From Aminobacter niigataensis (GTDB lineage Bacteria > Pseudomonadota > Alphaproteobacteria > Rhizobiales > Rhizobiaceae), in the NCBI RefSeq assembly GCF_014200015.1, contig NZ_JACHOT010000007.1:124001-188000 (forward strand): 64,000 bases of DNA. The letters run 5' to 3'. Both the position numbers and the translations under genes were made by a program. Below, one piece after another: positions 24,004-32,062 of the stretch. Below the pieces are notes generated by a model that saw only the letters and a program-made list of their open reading frames with translations, had not been told where the DNA came from and made no database searches. Each line of letters starts with the position of its first letter. Within the stretch, counting starts at the first letter, position 1.

Positions 24004-24330
24004 TCAGCGAGGCGGTGGCTCTTCGCCGGGCGCCAGCGTCATGACGTCGGCCCATTCGGGATGCTTGCGATACTGCGCCCGCACATAGGGGCAAAGCGGC
24101 AGGATCTTGAACCCGTTCTTGCGCGCGTCCTCGACCAGGAACGTCACCAGGGCCGCGGCGGCACCGGTTCCACGCATCGTCTCGGGCGCGCCGGTGTGAT
24201 CGGCGCTGATCAGCCCAGGGCCCCTCTTGGTGAAGGTGATTTCGGCTTCGCCGTCGACGCCGGCGATGCGGGCGACGTAGCGCCCGTGGCGCTGGCCGCG
24301 TTCTTCCCTGGAGATGTCGATTTCAGACAT
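24004..24330 (-). CDS. Small GNAT-like N-acetyltransferase (YidJ/COG2388 type)
   Basis: A 108-residue protein of the same small acetyltransferase family as the product at 22522: APETMRGTGAAAALV in the acetyl-CoA loop, then LCPYVRAQYRKHPEW. The stop abuts the lrgB stop with no gap. It has an N-terminal beta-sheet domain that the other copy shares. Substrate unknown. Confidence 0.85.
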   Translation of the reverse strand: MSEIDISREERGQRHGRYVARIAGVDGEAEITFTKRGPGLISADHTGAPETMRGTGAAAALVTFLVEDARKNGFKILPLCPYVRAQYRKHPEWADVMTLAPGEEPPPR

Positions 24331-24381
24331 GTCTTTCCTCTGCTTTCACATCATGGAACCCGGACAAAAGCCGCTCCGGGA

Positions 24382-25029
24382 TCAGGCCACCGGCTCGACC
24401 GACAGCATCCGTTCCATCTCGGAACGGCCGAAAGTGGCGCCGAAGATCGGCGTGCCGGTTCCGAAGGTGCGGCTGGCCGCGAGCGGACCGGCATCGACGG
24501 CATCGTAGCCGAGGCGGTCGACAAACGCGGCGACGATGCCGCGGGCAGCGGGATCGTTTCCGGCGATGGCCAGGGCGCGCCTGTCGGGATCACCGGCCGG
24601 ACGCGCCTCCTCCTCGATCTCATGGTAGCCCATGTGATTGAAGCTACGCACCAGCAGCGCTGCCGACAAGAACTCCTGGACAACCTCGCTGCTCGACCGC
24701 ACGCCCTCGAACTCGGCGATTGTCCCGTCGGTCGGGGCCCAGTAGTTCATGATGTCGACCACCACCTTGCCGGCCAGAAGCTCGGGCTTCAGGCTGCGGT
24801 ATTTCGACAACGGCAGCGCCAGCAGCACGATGTCGCTGTTGGCGATCGCAGCCTCCGCCGTCCCTGCCTTTGCCCCCGGAGCCATGATCTCCAGCAGCAG
24901 TTCGATCTCGGCGGGCGGCCGACCCGTTGCGACACGGACCTCGTAGCCGGCTCCTAGCGCCAGCCGAGCCAGCGCGGTGCCGACACGGCCGGCGCCGAGA
25001 ATGCCGATGGCGGACGTCTCAGGCGACAT
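24382..25029 (-). CDS. NADPH-dependent F420-reductase-like NAD(P)-binding protein
   Basis: A 215-residue Rossmann protein with GILGAGRVGTALARLAL at the N-terminus and VVDIMNYW in the middle, the pattern of NADP-oxidoreductase coenzyme-F420-dependent family proteins. In rhizobia these usually occur without F420 and probably act on other cofactors or substrates. The start overlaps the end of the upstream LLM flavin oxidoreductase by 11 bases, so the two are translationally coupled and may share electrons. Confidence 0.85.
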   Translation of the reverse strand: MSPETSAIGILGAGRVGTALARLALGAGYEVRVATGRPPAEIELLLEIMAPGAKAGTAEAAIANSDIVLLALPLSKYRSLKPELLAGKVVVDIMNYWAPTDGTIAEFEGVRSSSEVVQEFLSAALLVRSFNHMGYHEIEEEARPAGDPDRRALAIAGNDPAARGIVAAFVDRLGYDAVDAGPLAASRTFGTGTPIFGATFGRSEMERMLSVEPVA

Positions 25030-26086
25030 TGGTCAACTCCTTGGCCGGCTCGCTGGTGCCGAGTTCGGCATCGACGAGCGGCTTCACCTTGGTGCCGAGC
25101 AGTTCGATGGAGCGCAGGAACTCCCTGTGCGGCATCTGGCCGACATCGGTCTGGAAGAACTGCCTCATGTGGCCGAGGCTCTTGTGCAGGGCCACGATCC
25201 GCTCGGCGATCTCCTCGGGTCCACCGGCAAACAAGGCGCCGGCACCGCTGGCCTCCTTGTCGAAATGGGCGCGCGGCGGCGGTGCGAAACCGCGGATCTT
25301 GCCGAGCTGTTCCATGACGCGGTGCCAGTGGGTCCAGAAGAACTCCTTGGCCTGTGCCGCATCCTCGCCGACGAAGCCGGGGCTGGCGACGGCGACCTTG
25401 ATCTTCTCCTGCGCTATGCCGGCCTGTGCGGCAGCACGCCTGTAGAGATCGGCCAAGGGCGCAAAGCGGTTCGCCTGCCCGCCGATGATGGCATAGGAGA
25501 CCGGCAAGCCGAGCAGGCCGGCACGCACCGACGAATGCGGATTGCCGCCGGTGGCGAGCCAGATCGGCAACGAACCGGCGTCCGGGCGCGGCACCACCAG
25601 CGCATCGTTCAGCGCCGGGCGGAACTTGCCGCTCCAGGTGATCGATTCGCTCTCGTTGATCTGGAGCAGCAGCTCGAGCTTTTCGGCATAGAGTTCGTCA
25701 TAGTCGTTCAGGCTGTGGCCGAACAACGGAAAGGATTCGGTCGACGATCCGCGGCCCGCGGTGATTTCAGCGCGGCCGTTCGAGACTGCGTCGAGCGTGG
25801 CAAACTGCTGGTAGACGCGCACCGGATCATCGGTGCTGAGCACGGTGACCGCGCTGCCGAGCTTGATGTTCCTGGTCGTGGAGGCGGCCGCGCCCAGGAT
25901 GACGGTCGCGGCAGAGGCCGGCATTTCGCGGGTGTGATGCTCGCCAATGCCGAAATAGTCCAGCCCCACCTGGTCGGCGAGCTGGATGGCTTCGAGCAGG
26001 TTGCGCGTGGCATCGGCGGTCGAGCCGAGCTTGCCGGTTGCGGCGTCGGCCTGCACATCGCCAAAGCTGTAGACACCCAGTTCCAT
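25019..26086 (-). CDS. LLM-class flavin-dependent oxidoreductase
   Basis: A 355-residue luciferase-like monooxygenase with the family patterns GIGEHHTRE near the N-terminus, STDDPVRVYQQFATLDAVSNGRAE, and GRGSSTESFPLFG. Start 26086 has GGAG upstream. It is divergent from an HxlR regulator and overlaps the F420-reductase-like gene downstream. Its closest relative in the window is the product at 59039. FMN and a long-chain or small redox substrate are inferred, not shown. Confidence 0.92.
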   Translation of the reverse strand: MELGVYSFGDVQADAATGKLGSTADATRNLLEAIQLADQVGLDYFGIGEHHTREMPASAATVILGAAASTTRNIKLGSAVTVLSTDDPVRVYQQFATLDAVSNGRAEITAGRGSSTESFPLFGHSLNDYDELYAEKLELLLQINESESITWSGKFRPALNDALVVPRPDAGSLPIWLATGGNPHSSVRAGLLGLPVSYAIIGGQANRFAPLADLYRRAAAQAGIAQEKIKVAVASPGFVGEDAAQAKEFFWTHWHRVMEQLGKIRGFAPPPRAHFDKEASGAGALFAGGPEEIAERIVALHKSLGHMRQFFQTDVGQMPHREFLRSIELLGTKVKPLVDAELGTSEPAKELTNVA

Positions 26087-26146
26087 GGTCTTCGCTCCTT
26101 TGCCGGCGGCGCCCTTGTCGCTCGCCTTGTCAGTAAGTATATTTTT

Positions 26147-26169
26147 GTAACCTGGCCTAATATTGTTAC
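26147..26169. promoter_or_regulatory. Candidate HxlR operator, GTAAC-N13-GTTAC
   Basis: In the 112-base gap between the LLM gene and the hxlR-type gene, GTAAC (26147-26151) and GTTAC (26165-26169) form an inverted repeat. A related half-site AGTAAG lies at 26132. HxlR proteins bind such spaced inverted repeats and often repress or activate both divergent genes. Confidence 0.5.
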
Positions 26170-26198
26170 TGGCCGGAAAGGCGCAAGGAGGCACATCG

Positions 26199-26573
26199 AT
26201 GTTACCTGAACCGAGCGGCCTGCTGGAGATTTGCAGGCCTGTCCGCCACATTCTCGCCCGCGTCGGCGACAAATGGAGCGTGCTCATCGTCATGGCCCTG
26301 CGCGACGGCCCGCGCCGCTTCAACGAGATCAAGCGCGCCATCGGCACCATCTCGCAGCGCATGCTGACATTGACGCTCAAGGGCATGGAACGCGACGGGC
26401 TGGTGCGGCGTATGGTGACGCCGTCGAACCCGCCCCGCGTCGACTACGAACTCACCGAATTGGGGCATTCCCTGCGCGGACCGATCGAAGAGCTCGGGCG
26501 CTGGGCGATCGACAACGAGAGGCGGATCACCCAGGCTCAATTGTGGTTCGACGGCCGCGACAAGGCCGCCTAA
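26199..26573 (+). CDS. HxlR-family transcriptional regulator
   Basis: A 124-residue winged-helix regulator starting at 26199, with AGGAGG eight bases upstream. Family marks are ICRPVRHILARVGDKWSVLIVMALRDGPRRFNEI and TISQRMLTLTLKGMERDGLV. The N-terminal cysteine (in LEICRPV) is the residue that senses electrophiles or oxidants in several HxlR/YodB-type regulators. Divergent placement suggests control of the LLM oxidoreductase and reductase pair. Confidence 0.93.
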   Translation: MLPEPSGLLEICRPVRHILARVGDKWSVLIVMALRDGPRRFNEIKRAIGTISQRMLTLTLKGMERDGLVRRMVTPSNPPRVDYELTELGHSLRGPIEELGRWAIDNERRITQAQLWFDGRDKAA

Positions 26574-26731
26574 TCTGGTTCCGGCAGGTGCGGCCGGCGA
26601 CAAGCTCGCAGCGTGGCGCTCCCCGAAGCGTTCGACGACAAAGGTCAGGAGCCGACCGGCATGTTCGCCGTCGGTTTCGCCTGCGCACGCTCCAGCGCCG
26701 GCGACAATGCTCGATAACTTGCGAAGAAAAA

Positions 26732-26808
26732 TGGCGCGCCCGAAAGGATTCGAACCTCTGACCCCCAGATTCGTAGTCTGGTGCTCTATCCAGCTGAGCT
26801 ACGGGCGC
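26732..26808 (-). tRNA. tRNA-Arg (ACG anticodon), first copy
   Basis: The minus strand folds as a complete cloverleaf: a 7-bp acceptor stem (GCGCCCG with CGGGCGC), a D arm GCTC-AGCTGGATA-GAGC, an anticodon stem CCAGA/TCTGG with loop CTACGAA (anticodon ACG), and TTCGAAT in the T loop. The discriminator is G and the CCA end is encoded. It is identical over 77 bases to the copy at 31873. A promoter lies about 60 bases upstream. Confidence 0.97.
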
Positions 26809-26871
26809 GCAACAGGCCAAATGTTGAAAATGGCCGAGACGCTTCGGTCAATCGACCGCAGCGACCGGCGC

Positions 26872-26900
26872 TACCTAGCGGTTGGTTTTGCGAATTGCAA
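26872..26900 (-). promoter_or_regulatory. Promoter of tRNA-Arg copy A
   Basis: On the minus strand, TTGCAA (26900-26895) and TAGGTA (26877-26872) are separated by exactly 17 bases. The same pair with the same spacing is present upstream of the second tRNA copy, which supports it as a genuine promoter. Confidence 0.7.
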
Positions 26901-27063
26901 GCAGCCGCCGAGCTTTTTCTGGAAAGGCAACGCAGTTGTCCCGCCGCGCGGCGAGCGGGACAGAAAATCGAACTGCGTCTTGAACAGTTCCATCATTCTG
27001 AAATTCGGAAGAATGGCGCGCCATGGAGGATGAAACTGAGAACTTCGAATTGGTGGTCCTACG

Positions 27064-27285
27064 ATGAAGAACGCGCCTTTTCGACTAAAAGAAATAGATG
27101 AAACCGAAGAGGCTCTTTCCGAAAGACGGCAGCTAGATTGTGCTGCTGTCAAATTCCTGGCGGATCGCGGTGCAGACGATAAATTGGTCGACGCTGTTGC
27201 CATTGCGATTGACGATCAACGGATCAATGAAGAGCTCGCGAAACAGCTGCGAGAGTACGGCAAACTCACGGGCGGAATTGCATAG
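27064..27285 (+). CDS. Small hypothetical protein in the tRNA-bounded segment
   Basis: A 73-residue open frame with lower GC than its surroundings (about 50%). The product is acidic and helical (EIDETEEALSERR..., NEELAKQLREYGKL) without signal peptide or membrane segment. The ribosome-binding site is weak. No family recognised. The flanking stretches 26809-27063 and 27286-27505 contain no gene I can support. Confidence 0.4.
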   Translation: MKNAPFRLKEIDETEEALSERRQLDCAAVKFLADRGADDKLVDAVAIAIDDQRINEELAKQLREYGKLTGGIA

Positions 27286-27505
27286 CGAATTTCTCGCTGT
27301 GCACGGACAGAGTGGCCGGCCAGCCTGATACCCATAACCACCGAACTTTGCCTTGATTACTGTTTTGCCGAGAGCCAAAAAGACACTAGCGGCCTTTGCA
27401 ACATCTGTTGTTGAGCGACCGAAATGGCCGATGCCGGACCGTCCGCTTGCGGCAGAATTGGGCAAAAAGCCGACCTTTCATTTGGGCGTAGTCCGATCGC
27501 ATTGT

Positions 27506-30301
27506 TCACCACGCATAGCGCAGCACGCCCTTGCCCGAATATGACCTCGTCACGTTGGAGAACTCACCCTCGAAGCTTGCCGCCGCCGACCAGCCGTTCA
27601 GCCATCTCTTCTCAACCGCAGCGGTTATCAAAGCGGAATCGGGCGCCATGGCAGCTCCATTCACGACGAAACTGGCGCCGGGCAGCGTTTGGAAGGTTGC
27701 GGTCAGGCTCCGGTCCGGATTGAAGTTATGTGCCCAGGCAAGGCGCCCGCGCAACGTTAAGACGCCATCGGCCATGTCAAACGACTTGTCCATGCGCAGG
27801 CCGAGTTCGGCGCGCGTGTCGGTCACGCTTCTACTTTCGTAGGACAGAGCGAAGGTGTTTGAGCCGCCGACCGTCTGCTCGGCATAGGAGGGCATGTCGA
27901 AGGCGGTGAACTGGCCAGCCGCGTAAGGCGTGAAGCCAACGCCGCCGACGTCAAGGCGGTAGCCGCCCTCAAGGCGCCCGGACCAGGCATTGGCGTCGAA
28001 CTCGGCGCGCAGGTGATCGGTGCCGGATACTGTCAGGAACCGGTCCGTCGTAAAATCCTGCCGGCCATAAGCGAGCGCGCCCGTCAGATAGGCGGCCCCG
28101 GCATTGTGTCGGAAAAAGGCGCCGGCCTGGAACAGGTCGGAGCTGCCGCTGCCGAGGCCGGGGACGCTGAAGCTGGTGCTGCCGCCGGCCAGCGCGAAGC
28201 CGGCGACGGTGTCGGGAGACAGGCTGTAGTCGGCGCCGACGGCAAAGCCGTAGAGGCTGGTCCGGGTATCGTTCGACCCCACCGAGGCATTGCCGTCGGT
28301 CAATTGCGAGCCGCCATACCCGGCCACCCATGCGCGCCAGGGCTGTTCCACGGGCAGGTGGGGCGAGGCGTTGGCGGACAGAGCCGCATCGGCATTGCGC
28401 TTGCCTGGTCCCCCGCCATCTTCGGCATAGGCAAGGCCGGCCGGGACTTTGGTGTCGGCATCATTGTCGCCGCCGACCGGAACGCCCCGCCCGGTGATGA
28501 ACGGATCCGTGATCACCCCAACAAACTGGTCCATGGCATAGAACGTCGCCTGCTGCGCGCCGGTGCCGATCTCGCCGGAAAGCTGTGTCAATCCAGCCGG
28601 TGTCAGCCCGCCGAATACCATCGGGATGCTGCCAGTGGTGTCGAAGAAATCGACGATGGCGTCGCCGACATTCTGCTGGTTTTCGGAAAGTCCTATCCCG
28701 GTCGGCGGCACGAAGTTCAGTTCAAGATCGAGATAAGCTCGCGTGGTGTCGTAGCTCAGTGAGGTGTGGAAGCCCGACGGCAGGTTGCCGTTGTTGGTCG
28801 TGGGATTGAACGTGCCGGTGATGCTGCCTGCGGTCAGGATCGTGTATTGCTTGGCGACATAGCTGCCGCTCGCAAAAAGCGGGGCGACGGTGGCGCCGCC
28901 TAGCGACGCGTTGCCGGTGACATTGGCGTAAGAGGAGGAGGCAGGATCGACGACCACCGCATAGAAGGCGCCCGGCTGCATCGTCAGGCTCGACAGGGTC
29001 ATTGACGTTCCCGGCAGGCCGTGACCCGGCGCAAATACGCCGCCTGCGCTTACAGTGGTAGCGCCGGCGAAACCGATGCCACCCAGAATGCCGCCGTTTT
29101 CGACGGAGGTCAGGGATGACGACGCGATCGAGCCATCCACCACAAGCGTTCCGTCGCTTACAGTGGTCGCACCCGTATAGGTGCTTGTTCCTGTAAGTAT
29201 CAGAGTGGCGATGCCGGCTTTTGTCACCGATCCGCTGCCGGTGATGGTCTGGTCCAGGGTCGAGCCCGTTGGCTGATCGAAGGTGAGCGAGCCGGTGACC
29301 GAGATACGACCGGTGATTCCGGACGTCGAGTTGGCCAAGGTGAGGAAATTGTCCCCGCCGGTGAAGACGATGGCGTCGGCACGTGTCCCGCCGTCACCGC
29401 TCAGGCCTCCCGAGATGACACCGCGATTGGTGACGGTCAAATTGGCGCCGACCAGGCCCGCGCCGCCCAGACCGGGTGGAGATCCTCCACTGCCGCCTCC
29501 GCTTGCCCCGCCATTGCCTCCAGCCACCGTGCTGTCGATTGTAATCATGACCCCGCCAAGGCTGGTGAGCAGCAGCCCGGTTCCGCCGCTCCCGCCACTA
29601 CCGCCGAATTGGGCGGAGCCTCCGTCGCCGCCATCACCTCCGGTCACCGCCACGCCAACCGTCCCGAGGTTGCCCGAGCCGGTCGCCACGACACCAAAAC
29701 CGCCCGCACCGCCGCCCCCGCCGCCACTGACACCCCCTCCTCCCGCGCCGCCATTGCCTCCGGCGCCTCCGGTCGAAATGGCGGCGGGAAGGATGGCGCC
29801 GACAGAGCCATGGGCGCCGCCGCCGCCGCCGCCGCCGGAACGTTCCCAGAATGATCCGGCCGCGCCGTTGCCGCCATCCGCTCCGGCCGACGGCCCCCCG
29901 GCGCCGCCCGTCCCGCCAAGGCCGGCGCTGCCATTGCCGCCGCTGCCACCCGCGGCACCGGCGCCACCGCCGCCACCGCCGCCGCCGATTCCACCCGGTC
30001 CGTTTGCGCCCGTGCCGCCGGGGCCGGTCGCGCTGTCGGCTCCGCCTGCACTGTTAAAGATCCCCCCCGTGCCACCACCCGCGATCGCCGGGGCGGCACA
30101 GATTGTTGTACCTGCGAGAAGCAACAGGGCGACACTTCGCGTGACGCTTCCCCGAACGAAAGTCTGACACCTATGCGGACCGATGCAGGCTCGTCGAGGG
30201 TCCCAAAGGCCCAGCCGCGACCGGCCGAGTGGCACATCCGGCAACAGCGACGACGCGAGTTCAGCTCGCACGCCTGCCGTTTTCGATTCGTGACCCATCA
30301 T
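27506..30301 (-). CDS. Autotransporter with glycine-rich passenger and C-terminal beta-barrel
   Basis: About 931 residues from the ATG pair at 30301/30298, preceded by a G-rich ribosome-binding site. The first 75 residues form an extended signal region ending near AAPAIAGG. Residues about 75-290 are strikingly glycine-rich (GGxGG, GGSGG repeats). Next is a passenger-associated repeat (LILTGTSTYTGATTVSDGTL, GGILGGIG) and a pertactin-like stretch. The last about 280 residues are an autotransporter beta-barrel ending in the aromatic YAW. It is a type V secreted or surface protein; the ligand or role is unknown. It is divergent from an AraC regulator. Confidence 0.88.
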   Translation of the reverse strand: MMGHESKTAGVRAELASSLLPDVPLGRSRLGLWDPRRACIGPHRCQTFVRGSVTRSVALLLLAGTTICAAPAIAGGGTGGIFNSAGGADSATGPGGTGANGPGGIGGGGGGGGAGAAGGSGGNGSAGLGGTGGAGGPSAGADGGNGAAGSFWERSGGGGGGGAHGSVGAILPAAISTGGAGGNGGAGGGGVSGGGGGGAGGFGVVATGSGNLGTVGVAVTGGDGGDGGSAQFGGSGGSGGTGLLLTSLGGVMITIDSTVAGGNGGASGGGSGGSPPGLGGAGLVGANLTVTNRGVISGGLSGDGGTRADAIVFTGGDNFLTLANSTSGITGRISVTGSLTFDQPTGSTLDQTITGSGSVTKAGIATLILTGTSTYTGATTVSDGTLVVDGSIASSSLTSVENGGILGGIGFAGATTVSAGGVFAPGHGLPGTSMTLSSLTMQPGAFYAVVVDPASSSYANVTGNASLGGATVAPLFASGSYVAKQYTILTAGSITGTFNPTTNNGNLPSGFHTSLSYDTTRAYLDLELNFVPPTGIGLSENQQNVGDAIVDFFDTTGSIPMVFGGLTPAGLTQLSGEIGTGAQQATFYAMDQFVGVITDPFITGRGVPVGGDNDADTKVPAGLAYAEDGGGPGKRNADAALSANASPHLPVEQPWRAWVAGYGGSQLTDGNASVGSNDTRTSLYGFAVGADYSLSPDTVAGFALAGGSTSFSVPGLGSGSSDLFQAGAFFRHNAGAAYLTGALAYGRQDFTTDRFLTVSGTDHLRAEFDANAWSGRLEGGYRLDVGGVGFTPYAAGQFTAFDMPSYAEQTVGGSNTFALSYESRSVTDTRAELGLRMDKSFDMADGVLTLRGRLAWAHNFNPDRSLTATFQTLPGASFVVNGAAMAPDSALITAAVEKRWLNGWSAAASFEGEFSNVTRSYSGKGVLRYAW

Positions 30302-30460
30302 CCGCCCCCTGCCAACAGCTGGACATTTTGCGGAAGCACTGCGGCCCGCAAGGGTGGGCAAAACGATTGAGACGATATGTCGAGAAAATGAGATGCTCGG
30401 CAAAATCAGGCCCGGCTTGCGCGCTCACAAGCGCGCAGCTACGTTCGCGCTGAGGGCTGG

Positions 30461-31549
30461 ATGGAGGGGATGCCATTGGACAAGCCGGCGGCGGAATCGC
30501 ACGGCAAAAGGCCATCTTCCCGCCTGGACATCTCGGTCAGTCCGGGAAACGCGCGTGATTTCGATCTCCTGCGTATTGGCCTGTCTCCCCTCTACGAGAT
30601 GGATGCTCCCGATACTTCGGCGCGGGCCTCGTTTGCAGCCGGAATGACGAGTTATCATTTCGCCGATATCGGCATTGCCAACAGCTGGGGGGCCGCCACC
30701 AACTTCGAACGGACTCCCCTGACCATCGCCCGCGGCGGGCTCGACAACATCTGCCTGCTGCTCTACGCGCAAGGTGGCTGCGGCCTGACCAGCGAGGGTC
30801 ATTCGGCCGAGGTCCATCCTGGCGACGTGTGCTTTCTCGACATGACCCGGCAGAGCACGTTAAGCGCTACGCGCTACCGGAATCTCTCCCTGGTGCTGCC
30901 TCGCGCCTTGCTTGCCCCGCTGGTCGCCGACATCGACGGTTTGCACGGCCGCATCCTGCAGAGGTCGACGTCACTCAACGCGATGCTGGCGAGCCATCTG
31001 CGCGCCCTGTTCAACGAGGCCCCCGTCCTGGCTTCGAAGGATGCGGGTGCTGCCGCACACGGTACGGCGGCGCTGGTTGCGGCATTCGCCGGTGCATCGG
31101 CGACTGGCCGGGAGATGATCGAGCAGGCTTCCTCCAGCGCGTCCCTGCAAACCGCGCGCCGACTGATCGAAGCGAACCTGCGGGAGCCGGACCTGGGTCC
31201 GGAATTCGTATGCCAGCGGCTCGGCATGTCGCGTGCCAAACTCTACCGGCTGTTCGAGCCGATCGGCGGCGTTGGCGCGTATATCCAGCAACGACGGTTG
31301 ACGCGCGCCTACCACGCGCTGACCGACCCGGCGCAGGCAAACGTCTATATTGGCCTCGTTGCCTCGCAATGCGGCTTCGGCAATGCCTCGGTCTTCAGCC
31401 GCGCTTTTCGACAGGCTTTCGGCATTTCGCCGACCGACCTGAGGTCCAACCATCGGCGCGTGGATGCGGACGACACCGGCCTCTCTGGTGATAACGCCTT
31501 CACGACCATGAGGCGGCAGCTGCTCGGAATGGGCTCGCGCCACAGATAG
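30461..31549 (+). CDS. AraC-family transcriptional regulator
   Basis: A 362-residue regulator. The N-terminal about 220 residues match the AraC-binding-domain-like fold (GGLDNICLLLYAQGG, HPGDVCFLDM). The C-terminal about 100 residues hold the two AraC helix-turn-helix motifs (LGPEFVCQRLGMSRAKLYRLFEPIGG, and SQCGFGNASVFSRAFRQAFGISPTDLR). Start 30461 has GAGGG upstream; ATG 30470 is possible. It faces away from the autotransporter gene across a 159-base gap and is its probable regulator. Confidence 0.9.
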   Translation: MEGMPLDKPAAESHGKRPSSRLDISVSPGNARDFDLLRIGLSPLYEMDAPDTSARASFAAGMTSYHFADIGIANSWGAATNFERTPLTIARGGLDNICLLLYAQGGCGLTSEGHSAEVHPGDVCFLDMTRQSTLSATRYRNLSLVLPRALLAPLVADIDGLHGRILQRSTSLNAMLASHLRALFNEAPVLASKDAGAAAHGTAALVAAFAGASATGREMIEQASSSASLQTARRLIEANLREPDLGPEFVCQRLGMSRAKLYRLFEPIGGVGAYIQQRRLTRAYHALTDPAQANVYIGLVASQCGFGNASVFSRAFRQAFGISPTDLRSNHRRVDADDTGLSGDNAFTTMRRQLLGMGSRHR

Positions 31550-31728
31550 CCGGGCGGCGGAACCGCGCTACGTGCATAGAGTGCTGGCAGCCTTGGGGCC
31601 GCGAGCGGAACGGCGGCTTTGCGGAAGCGCGGCCGGGAATGGAGACATGCGGTTGCCTTCGAAACAGACAGTAGGTCGGAATCTCGTCCGGCGCGCCGCA
31701 TTGGGCACAGATGATAGCTATGGGATAG

Positions 31729-31902
31729 CATCACAATGCCCGGCTGGAGCTGAAGGAGGTCAAAGTGCAAGACAAGGAAATTCGCATCACAGGGTCAAAA
31801 GCCGTGCTCGCGAGAGTTGCCTCGCAGGGCTTCGTTAAGACCCCGCCTTCGGTTCTCTCTTTTGTTCGAGAATGGCGCGCCCGAAAGGATTCGAACCTCT
31901 GA
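31729..31902 (+). pseudogene. C-terminal remnant of a serine-type site-specific recombinase
   Basis: From 31729, just after an in-frame TAG, the frame reads ARLELKEVKVQDKEIRITG, SKAVLARVA and VLSFVREWRAR, then runs 30 bases into the tRNA gene before stopping. By pattern this is the tail of large serine recombinases, which in several rhizobial elements end next to a tRNA. The catalytic domain is absent. An AAGGAGG lies in frame inside it and could let a 46-residue peptide start at the GTG 31765. The family call is from memory of the pattern, not a search. Confidence 0.5.
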
Positions 31903-31949
31903 CCCCCAGATTCGTAGTCTGGTGCTCTATCCAGCTGAGCTACGGGCGC
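31873..31949 (-). tRNA. tRNA-Arg (ACG anticodon), second copy
   Basis: It is identical over all 77 bases to the copy at 26732-26808, with encoded CCA and anticodon ACG. Its 3' end faces the glycine-rich autotransporter segment and touches the recombinase remnant, as expected for an integration site. Its own promoter is retained. Confidence 0.97.
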
Positions 31950-32007
31950 GCGACAGGCCATGCGAACGGCCAACACGCTTCGGTCAATCGACCGCGGCGA
32001 TTGGCGC

Positions 32008-32036
32008 TACCTAACGGCTGGCATGACGAAATGCAA
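32008..32036 (-). promoter_or_regulatory. Promoter of tRNA-Arg copy B
   Basis: Minus-strand TTGCAT (32036-32031) and TAGGTA (32013-32008) are 17 bases apart, matching the promoter of copy A in sequence and spacing. Confidence 0.7.
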
Positions 32037-32062
32037 GCCGCTGCCGGCAAAGTTTTTTGACA

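Larger units (their letters stand above)
26732..26920 (-). repeat. Direct repeat copy A: tRNA-Arg plus its promoter region
   Basis: The tRNA and about 110 bases of its 5' flank recur, in the same orientation, at 31873-32058. The tRNA part is identical; the flank is clearly related (for example ACGCTTCGGTCAATCGACCGC is shared) but has small indels and substitutions. Downstream of the tRNA 3' ends the two sequences diverge at once. Confidence 0.85.
31873..32058 (-). repeat. Direct repeat copy B: tRNA-Arg plus its promoter region
   Basis: This is the partner of the repeat at 26732-26920, in the same orientation and 5.1 kb apart. Homology includes the complete tRNA and the 5' flank to just before the histidine kinase stop codon. 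Confidence 0.85.

Noticed and set aside
26527-26820. Open frame containing the sequence VAQLDRAPDYESGGQRFESF
   Set aside because: This is the well-known false protein obtained by translating a tRNA gene; it lies across tRNA-Arg copy A. The same artefact occurs at 31731-31976 over copy B.
26707-27033. Open frame beginning with MARPKGFEPLTPRF-like sequence
   Set aside because: It is another translation of the tRNA-Arg region in antisense; the second tRNA gives the same false start at 31872.
27133-27465. Minus-strand open frame of 110 codons in the tRNA-bounded segment
   Set aside because: It has no ribosome-binding site, no motif, and opposes the small plus-strand frame at 27064. Neither is strongly supported, but the plus-strand one has the better start context.
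29283-30167. Proline-rich open frame of 294 codons on the plus strand
   Set aside because: It is the exact antisense of the glycine-rich passenger region; GGC/GGN codons read backwards give proline. No ribosome-binding site or family supports it.
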